NCBI GenBank assembly: GCA_036272915.1
Contig: DATAXV010000145.1
Coordinates: 1 to 35,406, forward strand
DNA: 35,406 bases
Reading direction: 5' to 3'
Origin: DATAXV01 sp036272915
Lineage (GTDB): Bacteria > Chloroflexota > Dormibacteria > Dormibacterales > Dormibacteraceae
The notes beneath the pieces are model-generated. The model was not told where the DNA came from. It made no database searches and saw nothing but the letters and a program-made list of their open reading frames with translations. The translations under genes and the position numbers were made by a program. Position 1 is the stretch's first letter; each line of letters opens with the position of its first letter. Shown one piece after another: positions 7,701 to 15,711 of this stretch.

Positions 7701-8714
7701 TCAGTCCTGCCCAGCCCCCTGCGCCTGCGTCATCGCGAGCTCGGGGACGCGCTCCGGGAACAGACAGGCGGCCCTGTGCCCGGAGGCGAGCTCGACCAGC
7801 TCCGGGCGCGTCTTGCGGCAGGCGTCCTCGGCGTAGGGGCAGCGGTTGGCGAAGATGCAGCCGGTCGGCGAGGGGGGCCGCTCAATCCGGTCTTCCGCCC
7901 GCTTCGTCGCCTCCGTCCGCCGCCGCCGAGCGAGGCGCGGGTCGGGGACGGGGATGGCGTCGAGGAGGAGGAACGAATAGGGGTGCCGGGGGCGGCGGAT
8001 GACCTCCTCGGCGGGTCCGTCCTCGACGACCACGCCGAAGAACATGACCATGATCCTGCCGCCGCGGGAGAAGTAGCGGACCACGCCGAAGTCGTGACTG
8101 ATGAAGATGTAGGCGAGCTGCTGCTCGTCGCGCAGGGAGCGGAGCAGATCCAGGATCGAGATCCGCATCGACACGTCGAGCATGCTGACCGCCTCGTCCG
8201 CCACCACCAGGCGGGGCCGGAGGCTGACGGCGCGGGCGATGGCCAGGCGCTGTCGCTGCCCGCCCGAGAGCTGATGGGGATAGCGGCGAAGGAAGGCCTC
8301 CGTGGTGTCCAGCCCGACCAGGTCGAGGAGGCGCAGCATCTCCTTCCTCAGATCCCGACGGGGCACGATGTGGTGATGCGTCAGGCCCGGCTGAAGGGTG
8401 CCGGCAACGCTGAGCCCGGGGTTCAGTGACGCGTAGGGGTCCTGATGGATGACCTGGACCGACCGGCGGTAGCGGCTCCACTCGTCGCGGGACAGCGACC
8501 AGACGTCCTTGCCCTCGTAGAGGACCTCCCCGGCCAGTGGCTTGACCAGGCCGATGGCGACGCGGCCGAGCGAGGTCTTGCCGCAGCCGGATTCCCCGAC
8601 CACGGCCACCACCGAGTCGTCCTCGATCTCGAGACCGACCTGGTTGAGGACGGGCAGCACGCCGGTCGTGGTCGGGTACCGGTGGGAGATGTCGCGCAGG
8701 CTGAGCAGGGTCAT
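7701..8714 (-). CDS. Peptide/nickel-type ABC transporter ATP-binding protein (DppF/OppF-like)
   Basis: The 337-residue ATPase starts at the ATG at 8714, which overlaps the stop of the preceding ATPase gene (ATGA). It has Walker A GESGCGKTS (residues 40-48), the Q-loop region VIHQDPYASLNPG, signature LSGGQ (149-153) and Walker B LVVADEAVSMLD. VSMLDVS is the usual D-loop region of this family. The C-terminal oligopeptide-transporter extension contains the Cys-rich segment IFANRCPYAEDAC and further Cys. It hydrolyses ATP to drive import through the two permeases of the operon and pairs with the ATPase at 8711-9718. It is the last gene of the operon; the decayed Nudix gene follows. Confidence 0.95.
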   Translation of the reverse strand: MTLLSLRDISHRYPTTTGVLPVLNQVGLEIEDDSVVAVVGESGCGKTSLGRVAIGLVKPLAGEVLYEGKDVWSLSRDEWSRYRRSVQVIHQDPYASLNPGLSVAGTLQPGLTHHHIVPRRDLRKEMLRLLDLVGLDTTEAFLRRYPHQLSGGQRQRLAIARAVSLRPRLVVADEAVSMLDVSMRISILDLLRSLRDEQQLAYIFISHDFGVVRYFSRGGRIMVMFFGVVVEDGPAEEVIRRPRHPYSFLLLDAIPVPDPRLARRRRTEATKRAEDRIERPPSPTGCIFANRCPYAEDACRKTRPELVELASGHRAACLFPERVPELAMTQAQGAGQD

Positions 8715-9718
8715 GCCCCCACCCCCGGCCGGGCCGTGCCCTCGTTGACCACATGGCAGGCGACGGCATGGCCACCCTCGTCGCTGAGCAGCGGCGGGTC
8801 GACCTGGTGACAGACCGGCCGCGCCAGCGGGCAGCGCGGCTCGAAGCGGCAGCCGGGCGGGAGCTCGGCCAGGTTCGGCACCTGGCCGGCGATGGGCCGG
8901 ATCGCCGAGGCGTCGCCGGTGACACTGGGGATGGCGCTGAGCAGGGCGGCCACGTAGGGATGGCGCCCGGTCCCGTAAAAGATCTCGTCGAGCTCTCCCA
9001 CCTCGACCAGCCGTCCCGCGTACATGACGGCGACGCGGTCGGCCAGCTCGGCGACGACGGCGAGGTCGTGGGTGATGAAGATGATGGTCACGCCCAGGGT
9101 GGCGTGCAGATCCCTGAGGATGTCGATGACGAGCCGCTGGCTGAGGACGTCCAGCGCCGTCGTCGGCTCGTCGAGGACGAGCACGGAGGGCCTGAGCAGC
9201 AGCGCCATGGCGATCGCCACACGCTGCTTCATGCCGCCCGAGAGCCGGCTCTCGTAGGCGCTCCACACGAGCTCGGGAGAGAGCCGGACGAGCCCGATCA
9301 GATGGTCGAAGTACTCCCTGCCCTCCCGCTCGGAGGCGAAGACGCCGGGGTGCGCCTCCAGCTCGTGCTCGACCTGGCGGCCGATGGTGAGGACCGGGTT
9401 GAAGGAGTTCATCGCCGCCTGGAAGACCATCGCCACCTCGGCCGCCCGCAGATGGTTGAGCGCCCGCCGGCTCATGCCCTGCAGGCTGCGCCCGGAGTAG
9501 CGGATCTCCCCCGAGGTGACGGCGCCGGGCGGGGGGACGATGTCGAGGATCGAATAGGCGAGCGTCGACTTGCCGCAGCCGGACTCCCCCACCACCGCGT
9601 AGACCTCGCCGGCCTGGACGGCCAGGCTCACCGAGTCCACGGCCCGGATGGTGCCGAAGCTGACGGTGAGATCGTCCACCTCCAGGATCGGCCCTCCCGA
9701 CCTCGCCGCCGTGCCCAC
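8711..9718 (-). CDS. Peptide/nickel-type ABC transporter ATP-binding protein (DppD/OppD-like)
   Basis: The 335-residue ATPase has Walker A GESGCGKST (residues 44-52), signature LSGGMKQRVAIA, Walker B VLVLDEPTTALD, and the switch His in FITHDLAVVAE. The C-terminal oligo_HPY extension is present (PPGCRFEPRCPLARPVC, with its Cys cluster). I chose the GTG at 9718 because it has a GGAGG Shine-Dalgarno five bases upstream; an in-frame GTG at 9745 sits two bases after the permease stop and is the alternative. It overlaps the next ATPase by four bases. Together the two ATPases form the heterodimer of a family-5 importer. Confidence 0.95.
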   Translation of the reverse strand: MGTAARSGGPILEVDDLTVSFGTIRAVDSVSLAVQAGEVYAVVGESGCGKSTLAYSILDIVPPPGAVTSGEIRYSGRSLQGMSRRALNHLRAAEVAMVFQAAMNSFNPVLTIGRQVEHELEAHPGVFASEREGREYFDHLIGLVRLSPELVWSAYESRLSGGMKQRVAIAMALLLRPSVLVLDEPTTALDVLSQRLVIDILRDLHATLGVTIIFITHDLAVVAELADRVAVMYAGRLVEVGELDEIFYGTGRHPYVAALLSAIPSVTGDASAIRPIAGQVPNLAELPPGCRFEPRCPLARPVCHQVDPPLLSDEGGHAVACHVVNEGTARPGVGA

Positions 9719-9747
9719 GTTCGCCTCCGCGTCTGGTGAGCCCACGG

Positions 9748-10599
9748 CTACTGGACCCTCAGGCGGGGGTTGAAGAGCCGGTCCAGCGCCCGGGCGAAGA
9801 AGACCAGCGACACCTGCAGCACGACGATGGCGGCCATCGGCGAGAAGAGGTAGAGCATGCTCTTGGTCGTGTAGAGCGCCCCCTGGTTCATGCCCAGATT
9901 GATCATGATCCCCCAGTTCGTGCCGCTGATCGGCGCGATGCCGAGGATGAAGAGCCCGACCTCGGCGTAGATGGCCCCGGTGATCGCGAGCAGGAAGTTG
10001 ATCGCGACGTAGGGGCCGACGTTGGGCAGCAGCTGGCGGCCGATCATGGTCCGGAGCGGCAGCCCCTGGACCCTGGCCGCGTCGATGAAGTCCGCGCTCC
10101 GAAGGCTCAGCGCCTGTGAGCGCACGGCCCTGGCCAGGCCCGCCCAGGCGGTGACGGAGAGGATCACCGCCAGCACGAACGGGCTCGAGCTGTGGATCAC
10201 GCTCGCGATCACGATGACCAGGGGAAGGCCGGGGATGGTGAGGAAGATGTCGGTCACCCGCATCACCAGCGAGTCGATCAGCCCGCCGATGTAGCCGGTG
10301 AGCAGGCCGACGATCACGCCCACCGTGACCACGATCAGGGCCGAGCAGAGCCCCACCTCGATGACCGGGCGCGTCCCCACGATCAGCTCGGTGAGCACGT
10401 CCTGGCCGATGAAGTCGGTGCCGAGCGGATGGGCGAGCGACGGTCCCAGGTAGGCGTCGCCGGGGTTCTGCTGGGTGCCGACGTGGGCGACGTAGGGACC
10501 GATGACGGCGATGATCACGTAGAGCAGCACCACCGCCCCGCCGATCATCGCCGAGCGGTCGCTCCGGCATATCCGCCAGAGGTCCTTGATCAGCTCCAT
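9748..10599 (-). CDS. Peptide/nickel-type ABC transporter permease (DppC/OppC-like)
   Basis: The 283-residue membrane protein has an N-terminal helix (MIGGAVVLLYVIIAVIGPYV) and a periplasmic segment with the family motif HPLGTDFIGQDVL. Four or five further helices follow. The cytoplasmic EAA loop, DFIDAARVQGLPLRTM, contacts the ATPases. The ATG has a Shine-Dalgarno-like GAGGTG. It lies 27 bases after the DppB-type permease and just before the ATPase gene. With its partner permease it forms the pore for the substrate delivered by the lipoprotein at 12032-13945. Confidence 0.95.
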   Translation of the reverse strand: MELIKDLWRICRSDRSAMIGGAVVLLYVIIAVIGPYVAHVGTQQNPGDAYLGPSLAHPLGTDFIGQDVLTELIVGTRPVIEVGLCSALIVVTVGVIVGLLTGYIGGLIDSLVMRVTDIFLTIPGLPLVIVIASVIHSSSPFVLAVILSVTAWAGLARAVRSQALSLRSADFIDAARVQGLPLRTMIGRQLLPNVGPYVAINFLLAITGAIYAEVGLFILGIAPISGTNWGIMINLGMNQGALYTTKSMLYLFSPMAAIVVLQVSLVFFARALDRLFNPRLRVQ

Positions 10600-10626
10600 G
10601 GCCGCACCTCGGGGCCGCCGGAGGGG

Positions 10627-11676
10627 TCAGGCATGGACCTTCTCCTCCAGGGTCGGGCTGGTGTCCGCTCTCTGCCTGCGTGCCGCCGGGCTGACGATCC
10701 GAGGGTCGACCAGCGGGTAGAGGAGGTCCACGAAGAGGTTGGCGAAGACCACGGCGATGGTGATCAGCAGGAAGCACCCCATCATCAGCGAGTAGTCGCG
10801 CGAATCGACGGCGTCGATCAGCCGGTAGCCGATGCCGGGATAGCCGAAGTAGAACTCGATGAAGACCGAGCCCCCGAACAGGTAGCCGAGCGAGAGGGCC
10901 AGGTTGGTGACCATCGGGAGCATGGCGTTGCGCCCGATGTAGGACTGGGTCACGCGCCGGGGGCCGAGGCCCTTGGATTCGGCTGCCCGCACGTAGTCCG
11001 CCCCGAGGATGGTGGTGACGCTGCCCTTCATGGCCAGCGCCCAGCCTCCGAAGGAGACGATGGTGTAGGCGGCGATGGGAAGGATGGCGTGGTAGAGGAC
11101 GCTGAGGATGAAGGGGAGGTTCACCCCCGGCGTGGTCGCGTTGGAGTAGGCGGCGCTGACCGGGAACAGGTGCATCTGGTCGGCCAGCACATAGATGAGG
11201 ACGATGGCGACCAGATAGTTCGGGATCGAGGAGAGGAGCGACACCACCCCGGTCGCGATCTTGGCGAACCGGCTGTCCGGGTACGAGGCCATCAGCGTGC
11301 CGACGACGATGCCGATGAGGAAGCTGACGAAGAGGGCGACGCCCACCACCAGGATCGTCCAGGGCAGCGCCGCGGCGATGATGCTGAGCACGCTCACGCC
11401 CGGGTTGAGCGCGGAGTTCCCGAAGTTCCCGCGGAAGATGTTCCCGACGTACTGCAGGTACTGGAGCCACAGGGGCCCGTGGGGCTGCACCCCGAAGATG
11501 GCCCGCACCTGCTGCTGGATCTGGTCCGGCGGCACGCCGCCCTGCTGCTCCAGCTCCGCCTCGAGGAACGCGATCGGGTTCCCCGGCATCAGCCGGACCA
11601 TGTAGAAGGACAGAGTCACGACCACGTAGATCGTGATCAGCGCCGACAGCAGCCGCTTGGCGATGTAGGCGATCAT
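10627..11676 (-). CDS. Peptide/nickel-type ABC transporter permease (DppB/OppB-like)
   Basis: The 349-residue protein starts IAKRLLSALITIYVVVTLSF, the classic first helix of DppB-type permeases, followed by the motif RLMPGNP. A large extracytoplasmic domain and five more helices follow. The EAA loop reads DYVRAAESKGLGPRRV. Its ATG overlaps the stop codon of the small membrane protein gene (ATGA), so translation of the two is coupled. It pairs with the permease at 9748-10599. Confidence 0.95.
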   Translation of the reverse strand: MIAYIAKRLLSALITIYVVVTLSFYMVRLMPGNPIAFLEAELEQQGGVPPDQIQQQVRAIFGVQPHGPLWLQYLQYVGNIFRGNFGNSALNPGVSVLSIIAAALPWTILVVGVALFVSFLIGIVVGTLMASYPDSRFAKIATGVVSLLSSIPNYLVAIVLIYVLADQMHLFPVSAAYSNATTPGVNLPFILSVLYHAILPIAAYTIVSFGGWALAMKGSVTTILGADYVRAAESKGLGPRRVTQSYIGRNAMLPMVTNLALSLGYLFGGSVFIEFYFGYPGIGYRLIDAVDSRDYSLMMGCFLLITIAVVFANLFVDLLYPLVDPRIVSPAARRQRADTSPTLEEKVHA

Positions 11677-12035
11677 CGCCCCCGCCCCCTCGCCACCAGC
11701 TCCCCCCCGTCCTCCTCGGAGGGCGGGCGGAGCCGGGCGACCAGGTGACGGGTCCAGAAGAGGTAGCCGCCGCCGGCGATCACGACCGCGGCGCTGATGA
11801 CGATGGCCATGTCGTCGGCCACGGCGTCGGCCGGACTGGGGGCGGGGAGCAGCCGGAGCAGCGCCGCCAGCAGCAGGAGCACGACCCCGATCCGGACGAC
11901 CATGGTCGCGCCCTGCCGCAGCAGCAGCCGCATCGCCTCCAGCCCGGCCCGTCCGTCGACGACGGCGGGCGGTGCCCCGATCGATTCGATCGGAGCGCCG
12001 AGATCCCGCCGGCTCCCGCCTGCGGGCGCCGTCAC
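11673..12035 (-). CDS. Small two-helix membrane protein inside the ABC operon, function unknown
   Basis: The 120-residue protein is translationally coupled on both sides. Its GTG start overlaps the TGA of the binding-protein gene (GTGA), and its TGA overlaps the ATG of the DppB-like permease (ATGA). It has about 44 polar residues, then helix 1 at about 45-63 and helix 2 at about 76-94 (MAIVISAAVVIAGGGYLFW). A short charged tail follows. It resembles no transporter component I recognise. Family-5 importers normally go straight from binding protein to DppB, so this is an extra part. It could be an accessory subunit, an anchor or an assembly factor; these are guesses. The tight overlaps make it a real gene. 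Confidence 0.8.
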   Translation of the reverse strand: MTAPAGGSRRDLGAPIESIGAPPAVVDGRAGLEAMRLLLRQGATMVVRIGVVLLLLAALLRLLPAPSPADAVADDMAIVISAAVVIAGGGYLFWTRHLVARLRPPSEEDGGELVARGRGR

Positions 12036-13945
12036 GACGACGTGCTCTTCAGCTTGAGGTAGCCCTCCTGCATCCAGAGGACCGGCTGGGCGGCTCCGTC
12101 AAGGCCCGTCCACAGCCACTTCTGCGAGGCGGGCGGGTAGTCGGAGTACCGAGCCGTCGAGTAGGCCTCGTGGAAGGCGTTGTTGTACAGGGGGAGGATC
12201 GGGAGGTTCTGGTTGACCCACCGCGACCAGTCCCAGATGTAGCCGGGCCAGGTGTTCGGCTCGGCCGAGTTCACCTCGTCGTTGAGCGCCGAGGCGACGT
12301 TGACGTTGCCCAGCCCGGGCACGTCGGAGGTGGGGCCGATGCCGATCGCGCAGTTGCAGGGGCCCGAGCCGCCGTAGGAGATGGCATAGTTCCAGGCCGG
12401 GGTCGTGGGCTGGCCGAACGTCGCCGCGAAGTCCGCCATCGGCGAACCCTGGCCCCAGTCCATGAACTGCTCCGAGACGGCCAGGTCGCCCGCCTCCTCC
12501 TCGGTCACGTAGGTGGCGGCGTTGACGTCGTCGGTGTCGGCCTTGATGCCGAAGCTCTTGAGGTCGTTGGCGAGGACGATGCCGTCCTCGTCGAGCTGCG
12601 CGTAGCCGGCCTCCTCATCGATGGTGACCGTGAACGGCTGTCCCTTGGGCGTGTACCAGGTCCCGTCCTTCTTGGTGAAGCCCGCCCCCTCGAGCAGCGA
12701 CGCCGCCTTGCTCTGGTCCAGCGAGTAGTGGTTCATGCTCGCGAACTGGTCCTTGGTCAGGAAGCTCTTGCCCAGGAAGTCGTTGATGCCGTCGGGCGCG
12801 ATCGTGGGCGGGTCCTGGATCAGGGTCCCGCCCATGTCCAGCTGGGTGAGCTTGGTCCGGTCGATCACGTAGGCGAACGCCTGCCTGACGGCCAGGATCC
12901 CGAACGGGTAGCTGTCGAGGTGGAAGACGAGGCTCTCCTGCTGCACCGGGGAGGGGATGAAGATGTAGTGCCCGCCCTTCGACTGGTTGAGCTTCGCCAC
13001 CTGCGGATCGGTGAACTGGGCGTCCTGCTGGAACTCGATGCTGCCCGTCGACAGTGAGCCGTACTGGCTGGAGACGCTCATCGGATAGATCTGCACCCAG
13101 GGCGCGGACATCTTGGACGCGTCCCACCAGCCGTCCCACTTCTTGTAGAGGACGCCGGAGACGTTGGCGCTCTGCAGCGTGTAGGGCCCGTTGCCGAGCA
13201 GCTTCGAGGGATTGAACTTGATCATCTTGGAGCTGACGGCGGAGAGCGCCTTACCCGCCGAGCTGTTGCTCGCGGCGCTGATCGTCGACCCCGTCGGATG
13301 GAGCAGGTCGTACGTGGTCCAGTACGACTTCACGTTCTGCTCGAAGCCCGACGGGAAGAGGAAGCCGTACTCGCTGGTGGGGATGATCGGCACCTCGAGC
13401 AGGTGCAGGAGCACGGTCTGGGCGACCGCCCAGGACTGCAGCTCGACGGTGACGGTGTGGGCGTTGGGAGCGCTGACCGACCTCATCGATCCCCAGACCG
13501 AGTTGTAGTCGGCGCCGGCGCCGAGCAGGCTGGTGACCACGTCCTTGCTGGTGAAGGGCGCGCCGTTCTGCCACTTGGCCGCGGGCCGGAGATGGAAGGT
13601 GATCGAGGAGTTGGCGACCGTCCAGCCGGTGGCCAGCTCCGGGTAGTACGGGTTGGAGCCGGGATGGTTCCAGTCGGACACCGCCCCCAGCCCGAGCATG
13701 GTGAAGGTCGCGAAGGGGACGTAGTCGGGGTTGTAGGGGTTGTAGGAGATCGAGCTGGCCCATGGGGTGTTCCCGATCCGGAACGCGGTGCTGGTCGAGT
13801 TCTGCGAGGTTCCGCCCCCACAGCCCGCGAGGAGCATGGTCAGGAGTGCGACGGCGGCCAGGATTGCCAGGACCGGGGCCGACCTGCGTCTGCCCCGCCC
13901 TGCGGCGGGCGCGCCACTCCCCCCATGACTGATCAGGCCAATCAT
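12032..13945 (-). CDS. ABC transporter substrate-binding lipoprotein, family 5 (DppA/OppA-like)
   Basis: The 637-residue protein has a long Arg-rich N-terminus, a hydrophobic signal (VLAILAAVALLTML) and the lipobox LLAGC at about residues 37-41. It is therefore anchored outside the membrane. SBP_bac_5 features include TGWTVANSSITFHLRPAAKW, NGAPFTSKDV and AFAYVIDRTKL. Family members bind peptides, nickel chelates, opines or oligosaccharides. The ATG has a strong Shine-Dalgarno, AAGGAGGG. It is the first gene of the minus-strand operon and is preceded by a leader of about 190 bases with operator B at its start. The shared operator points to a substrate processed by the 2225-6368 enzymes. Confidence 0.94.
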   Translation of the reverse strand: MIGLISHGGSGAPAAGRGRRRSAPVLAILAAVALLTMLLAGCGGGTSQNSTSTAFRIGNTPWASSISYNPYNPDYVPFATFTMLGLGAVSDWNHPGSNPYYPELATGWTVANSSITFHLRPAAKWQNGAPFTSKDVVTSLLGAGADYNSVWGSMRSVSAPNAHTVTVELQSWAVAQTVLLHLLEVPIIPTSEYGFLFPSGFEQNVKSYWTTYDLLHPTGSTISAASNSSAGKALSAVSSKMIKFNPSKLLGNGPYTLQSANVSGVLYKKWDGWWDASKMSAPWVQIYPMSVSSQYGSLSTGSIEFQQDAQFTDPQVAKLNQSKGGHYIFIPSPVQQESLVFHLDSYPFGILAVRQAFAYVIDRTKLTQLDMGGTLIQDPPTIAPDGINDFLGKSFLTKDQFASMNHYSLDQSKAASLLEGAGFTKKDGTWYTPKGQPFTVTIDEEAGYAQLDEDGIVLANDLKSFGIKADTDDVNAATYVTEEEAGDLAVSEQFMDWGQGSPMADFAATFGQPTTPAWNYAISYGGSGPCNCAIGIGPTSDVPGLGNVNVASALNDEVNSAEPNTWPGYIWDWSRWVNQNLPILPLYNNAFHEAYSTARYSDYPPASQKWLWTGLDGAAQPVLWMQEGYLKLKSTSS

Positions 13946-14106
13946 CTGCCCTTCCCTCCTTTCACTCCCGCGGCTCCGGCGCCCGGCCCCATTTTCAGGT
14001 CAGGCCACGGTCGGGAGTCTCCCTCTCACCCGCGCACCCGCGAGTGTCTCGCTCCTCCCTCCATCGGCCTTTCCAGGGGCCTCCTAGCGCCGCCGTCCCG
14101 CAGGTT

Positions 14107-14134
14107 TCGAATGATGTCATTTGCGATCATTCGA
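14107..14134. promoter_or_regulatory. Operator B: TCGAATGAT-N10-ATCATTCGA
   Basis: The arms and spacer length are identical to operator A at 2007-2034; only the spacer sequence differs. It starts 8 bases downstream (minus strand) of the -10 box of the ABC operon promoter. This is a typical position for a repressor that blocks initiation. The rest of the 13946-14343 interval is the untranslated leader of the binding-protein gene and the 3' flank of the FAD oxidoreductase; no gene is visible there. Confidence 0.75.
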
Positions 14135-14142
14135 GGGCACCG

Positions 14143-14171
14143 ATGCTATCAGCCACCTGGCCGGCAGTCAA
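14143..14171 (-). promoter_or_regulatory. Sigma-70-type promoter of the ABC operon
   Basis: On the minus strand TTGACT (14171-14166) and TAGCAT (14148-14143) are spaced by exactly 17 bases. Transcription would start near 14136, at the edge of operator B, giving a leader of about 190 bases before the ATG at 13945. Confidence 0.65.
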
Positions 14172-14343
14172 CAGCGGAACGGCGTGCCCTCGCATCCGTC
14201 AATGGGGATCAGAGCCCGCGACTCGACACTGTCAGGGTCCCTCGCCGGCAATGTGAGACCGGGCACTCAGACAGTGAGCGGGCGCTCGAGCGGAGGTCGG
14301 CCGCACGCGACCCGACCAGCCGTCGGTCGCGGGGCTCGCGGCG

Positions 14344-15501
14344 CTACCGGCGGGGGTCGCCCCGAGCCCGGCCCGCGCCGTTCCGGAAGGGGCCGATCGT
14401 GCCCGGTGCCCGGCCGGTCTCGATCCAGGCGGCCAGCGCCGCGGCGATCTCCGGGGCGAGGAGGATGCCGGTGGCGTAGTGGGCGGCGGTGAGCCAGGCG
14501 TTGTCCAGACCAGGCACCCGGTCGACGACGGGCCAGCGGTCGGGCGTCGCCGGCCGCCGGCAGCTCCAGGCGTGGGAGATCTCGAGCCCGGCCGCCTCGG
14601 GCAGAAGCCGGACCAGCCGCTCCCGGAAGGAGGCGATCACGGCGGGGTCGACGCCGCGGCCGTCGTCCTCGCCGCGGTCTCCGCCGGTCAGGATCCTCCC
14701 GTCGGGAAGCTGGCCGACGGCGGCGCCGCCGGCCCGGTCGGTGATCGAGACGTCGAGCCGGAACGGAGCCGGCTCGGTCGTGCACAGGTGGCCCTTGACC
14801 AGGAGCTGGGGCATCGACGCCATCGCCTCCGGGGCGAGGCCGGTGGCGAACACGACCGCGCCCGGGTGGACCGTCCCGTGCGAGGTGTGCACCGCGCGCA
14901 CCCGGCCCGACTCGACCTCCATCCCCTGGTACTCGACACCGGAGACGACGGTGCCCGCCCGCTTCGCCAGGCACACCGCCAGCCGCTGCGGGTTGAGGTG
15001 GGACTGCCCGTCCCGGACGAGACCGGCGGGACCGCCGGCGGCGAGGCCGGGGAGCAGCTCGCGGAGGCCGGCCTCGTGAAGGTCCTCGACCGGCGTCCCC
15101 TCGGGCAGGGGCATCGGCGCCCCCTCCCCGGTGAGGATCACCCAGTCGATCCGCCGGAGGCCGAGCTCCGCGCCGAGGCGTTCCGCCAGCGCCCGGTACC
15201 GGGCGTGGCTGCGCTGGGCGAAGGCGACGAACACCGGGCCCTCGATCTCGAGATGGGCCTCCGGGCAGAGCGTGCCCGCCGCGGAGCCGGAGGGACCGGC
15301 GGCGAGCCGATCGCGCTCGATCAGGAGGACATGGCCGAGCCCCCGCTCCCGGCAGGCGGCGGCCGCGCTCAGCCCCTGGACGCCGCCGCCGACCACGAGC
15401 ACGTCGGGATGGCGGTCGAGCATCGCCGGTGGTCCCGGGTTCAGCGCCGCCCGCTCCCTGGCGTCGAGAAGATCAGCCCAGACCGGGTCCTCCTGCCACA
15501 T
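14344..15501 (-). CDS. FAD-dependent amine oxidoreductase (DAO / glycine oxidase-like)
   Basis: The 385-residue protein has the FAD-binding motif VLVVGGGVQGLSAAAA (GGGVQG at 38-43) and then LLIERD. The mid region reads HLNPQRLAVCLAKRAG, and the C-terminal FAD motif is ATPDRWPVVDRVPGLDNAW...HYATGILLAP. This layout is the D-amino acid oxidase/sarcosine oxidase/ThiO group, which oxidises primary or secondary amines with release of H2O2. The start is the ATG at 15501; no strong Shine-Dalgarno precedes it. It lies upstream of the ABC operon on the same strand but is separated from it by that operon's own promoter. It is divergent from the SqdX-like gene. The substrate cannot be read. Confidence 0.85.
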   Translation of the reverse strand: MWQEDPVWADLLDARERAALNPGPPAMLDRHPDVLVVGGGVQGLSAAAACRERGLGHVLLIERDRLAAGPSGSAAGTLCPEAHLEIEGPVFVAFAQRSHARYRALAERLGAELGLRRIDWVILTGEGAPMPLPEGTPVEDLHEAGLRELLPGLAAGGPAGLVRDGQSHLNPQRLAVCLAKRAGTVVSGVEYQGMEVESGRVRAVHTSHGTVHPGAVVFATGLAPEAMASMPQLLVKGHLCTTEPAPFRLDVSITDRAGGAAVGQLPDGRILTGGDRGEDDGRGVDPAVIASFRERLVRLLPEAAGLEISHAWSCRRPATPDRWPVVDRVPGLDNAWLTAAHYATGILLAPEIAAALAAWIETGRAPGTIGPFRNGAGRARGDPRR

Positions 15502-15578
15502 GACCCGATCATGACAGGCGTCTCTGGGGCCGACCCGCTCGTCACGGCCCGGGCGGGTCATGTCAAGCTGTGGGCGGG

Positions 15579-15596
15579 CCGAATCCTCGGATTCGG
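15579..15596. promoter_or_regulatory. Perfect palindrome in the divergent FAD oxidase / SqdX intergenic region
   Basis: CCGAATCC-TC-GGATTCGG has two 8-base arms and a 2-base centre. It lies in the 210-base divergent region 15502-15711. A perfect -35-like TTGACA occurs on the minus strand at 15566-15561, but without a convincing -10. The palindrome is a candidate operator for one or both genes. Confidence 0.4.
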
Positions 15597-15711
15597 AGGC
15601 CGAGCATCTGGATCGGACGGCGGAGGAGCGACATGGCGACAGGTATCGGAGCGGCAGTCCCATCGGTGACCCGACCACCCCGACGCAGCCACTGAAGGAA
15701 TCCCCGCAGCG

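Noticed and set aside
9719..11470. Long upstream extension of the DppD-like frame over the two permease genes
   Set aside because: The permeases are clear in the other frame; the extension is low-complexity Arg/Pro/His sequence and the ATPase has a good GTG start at 9718.
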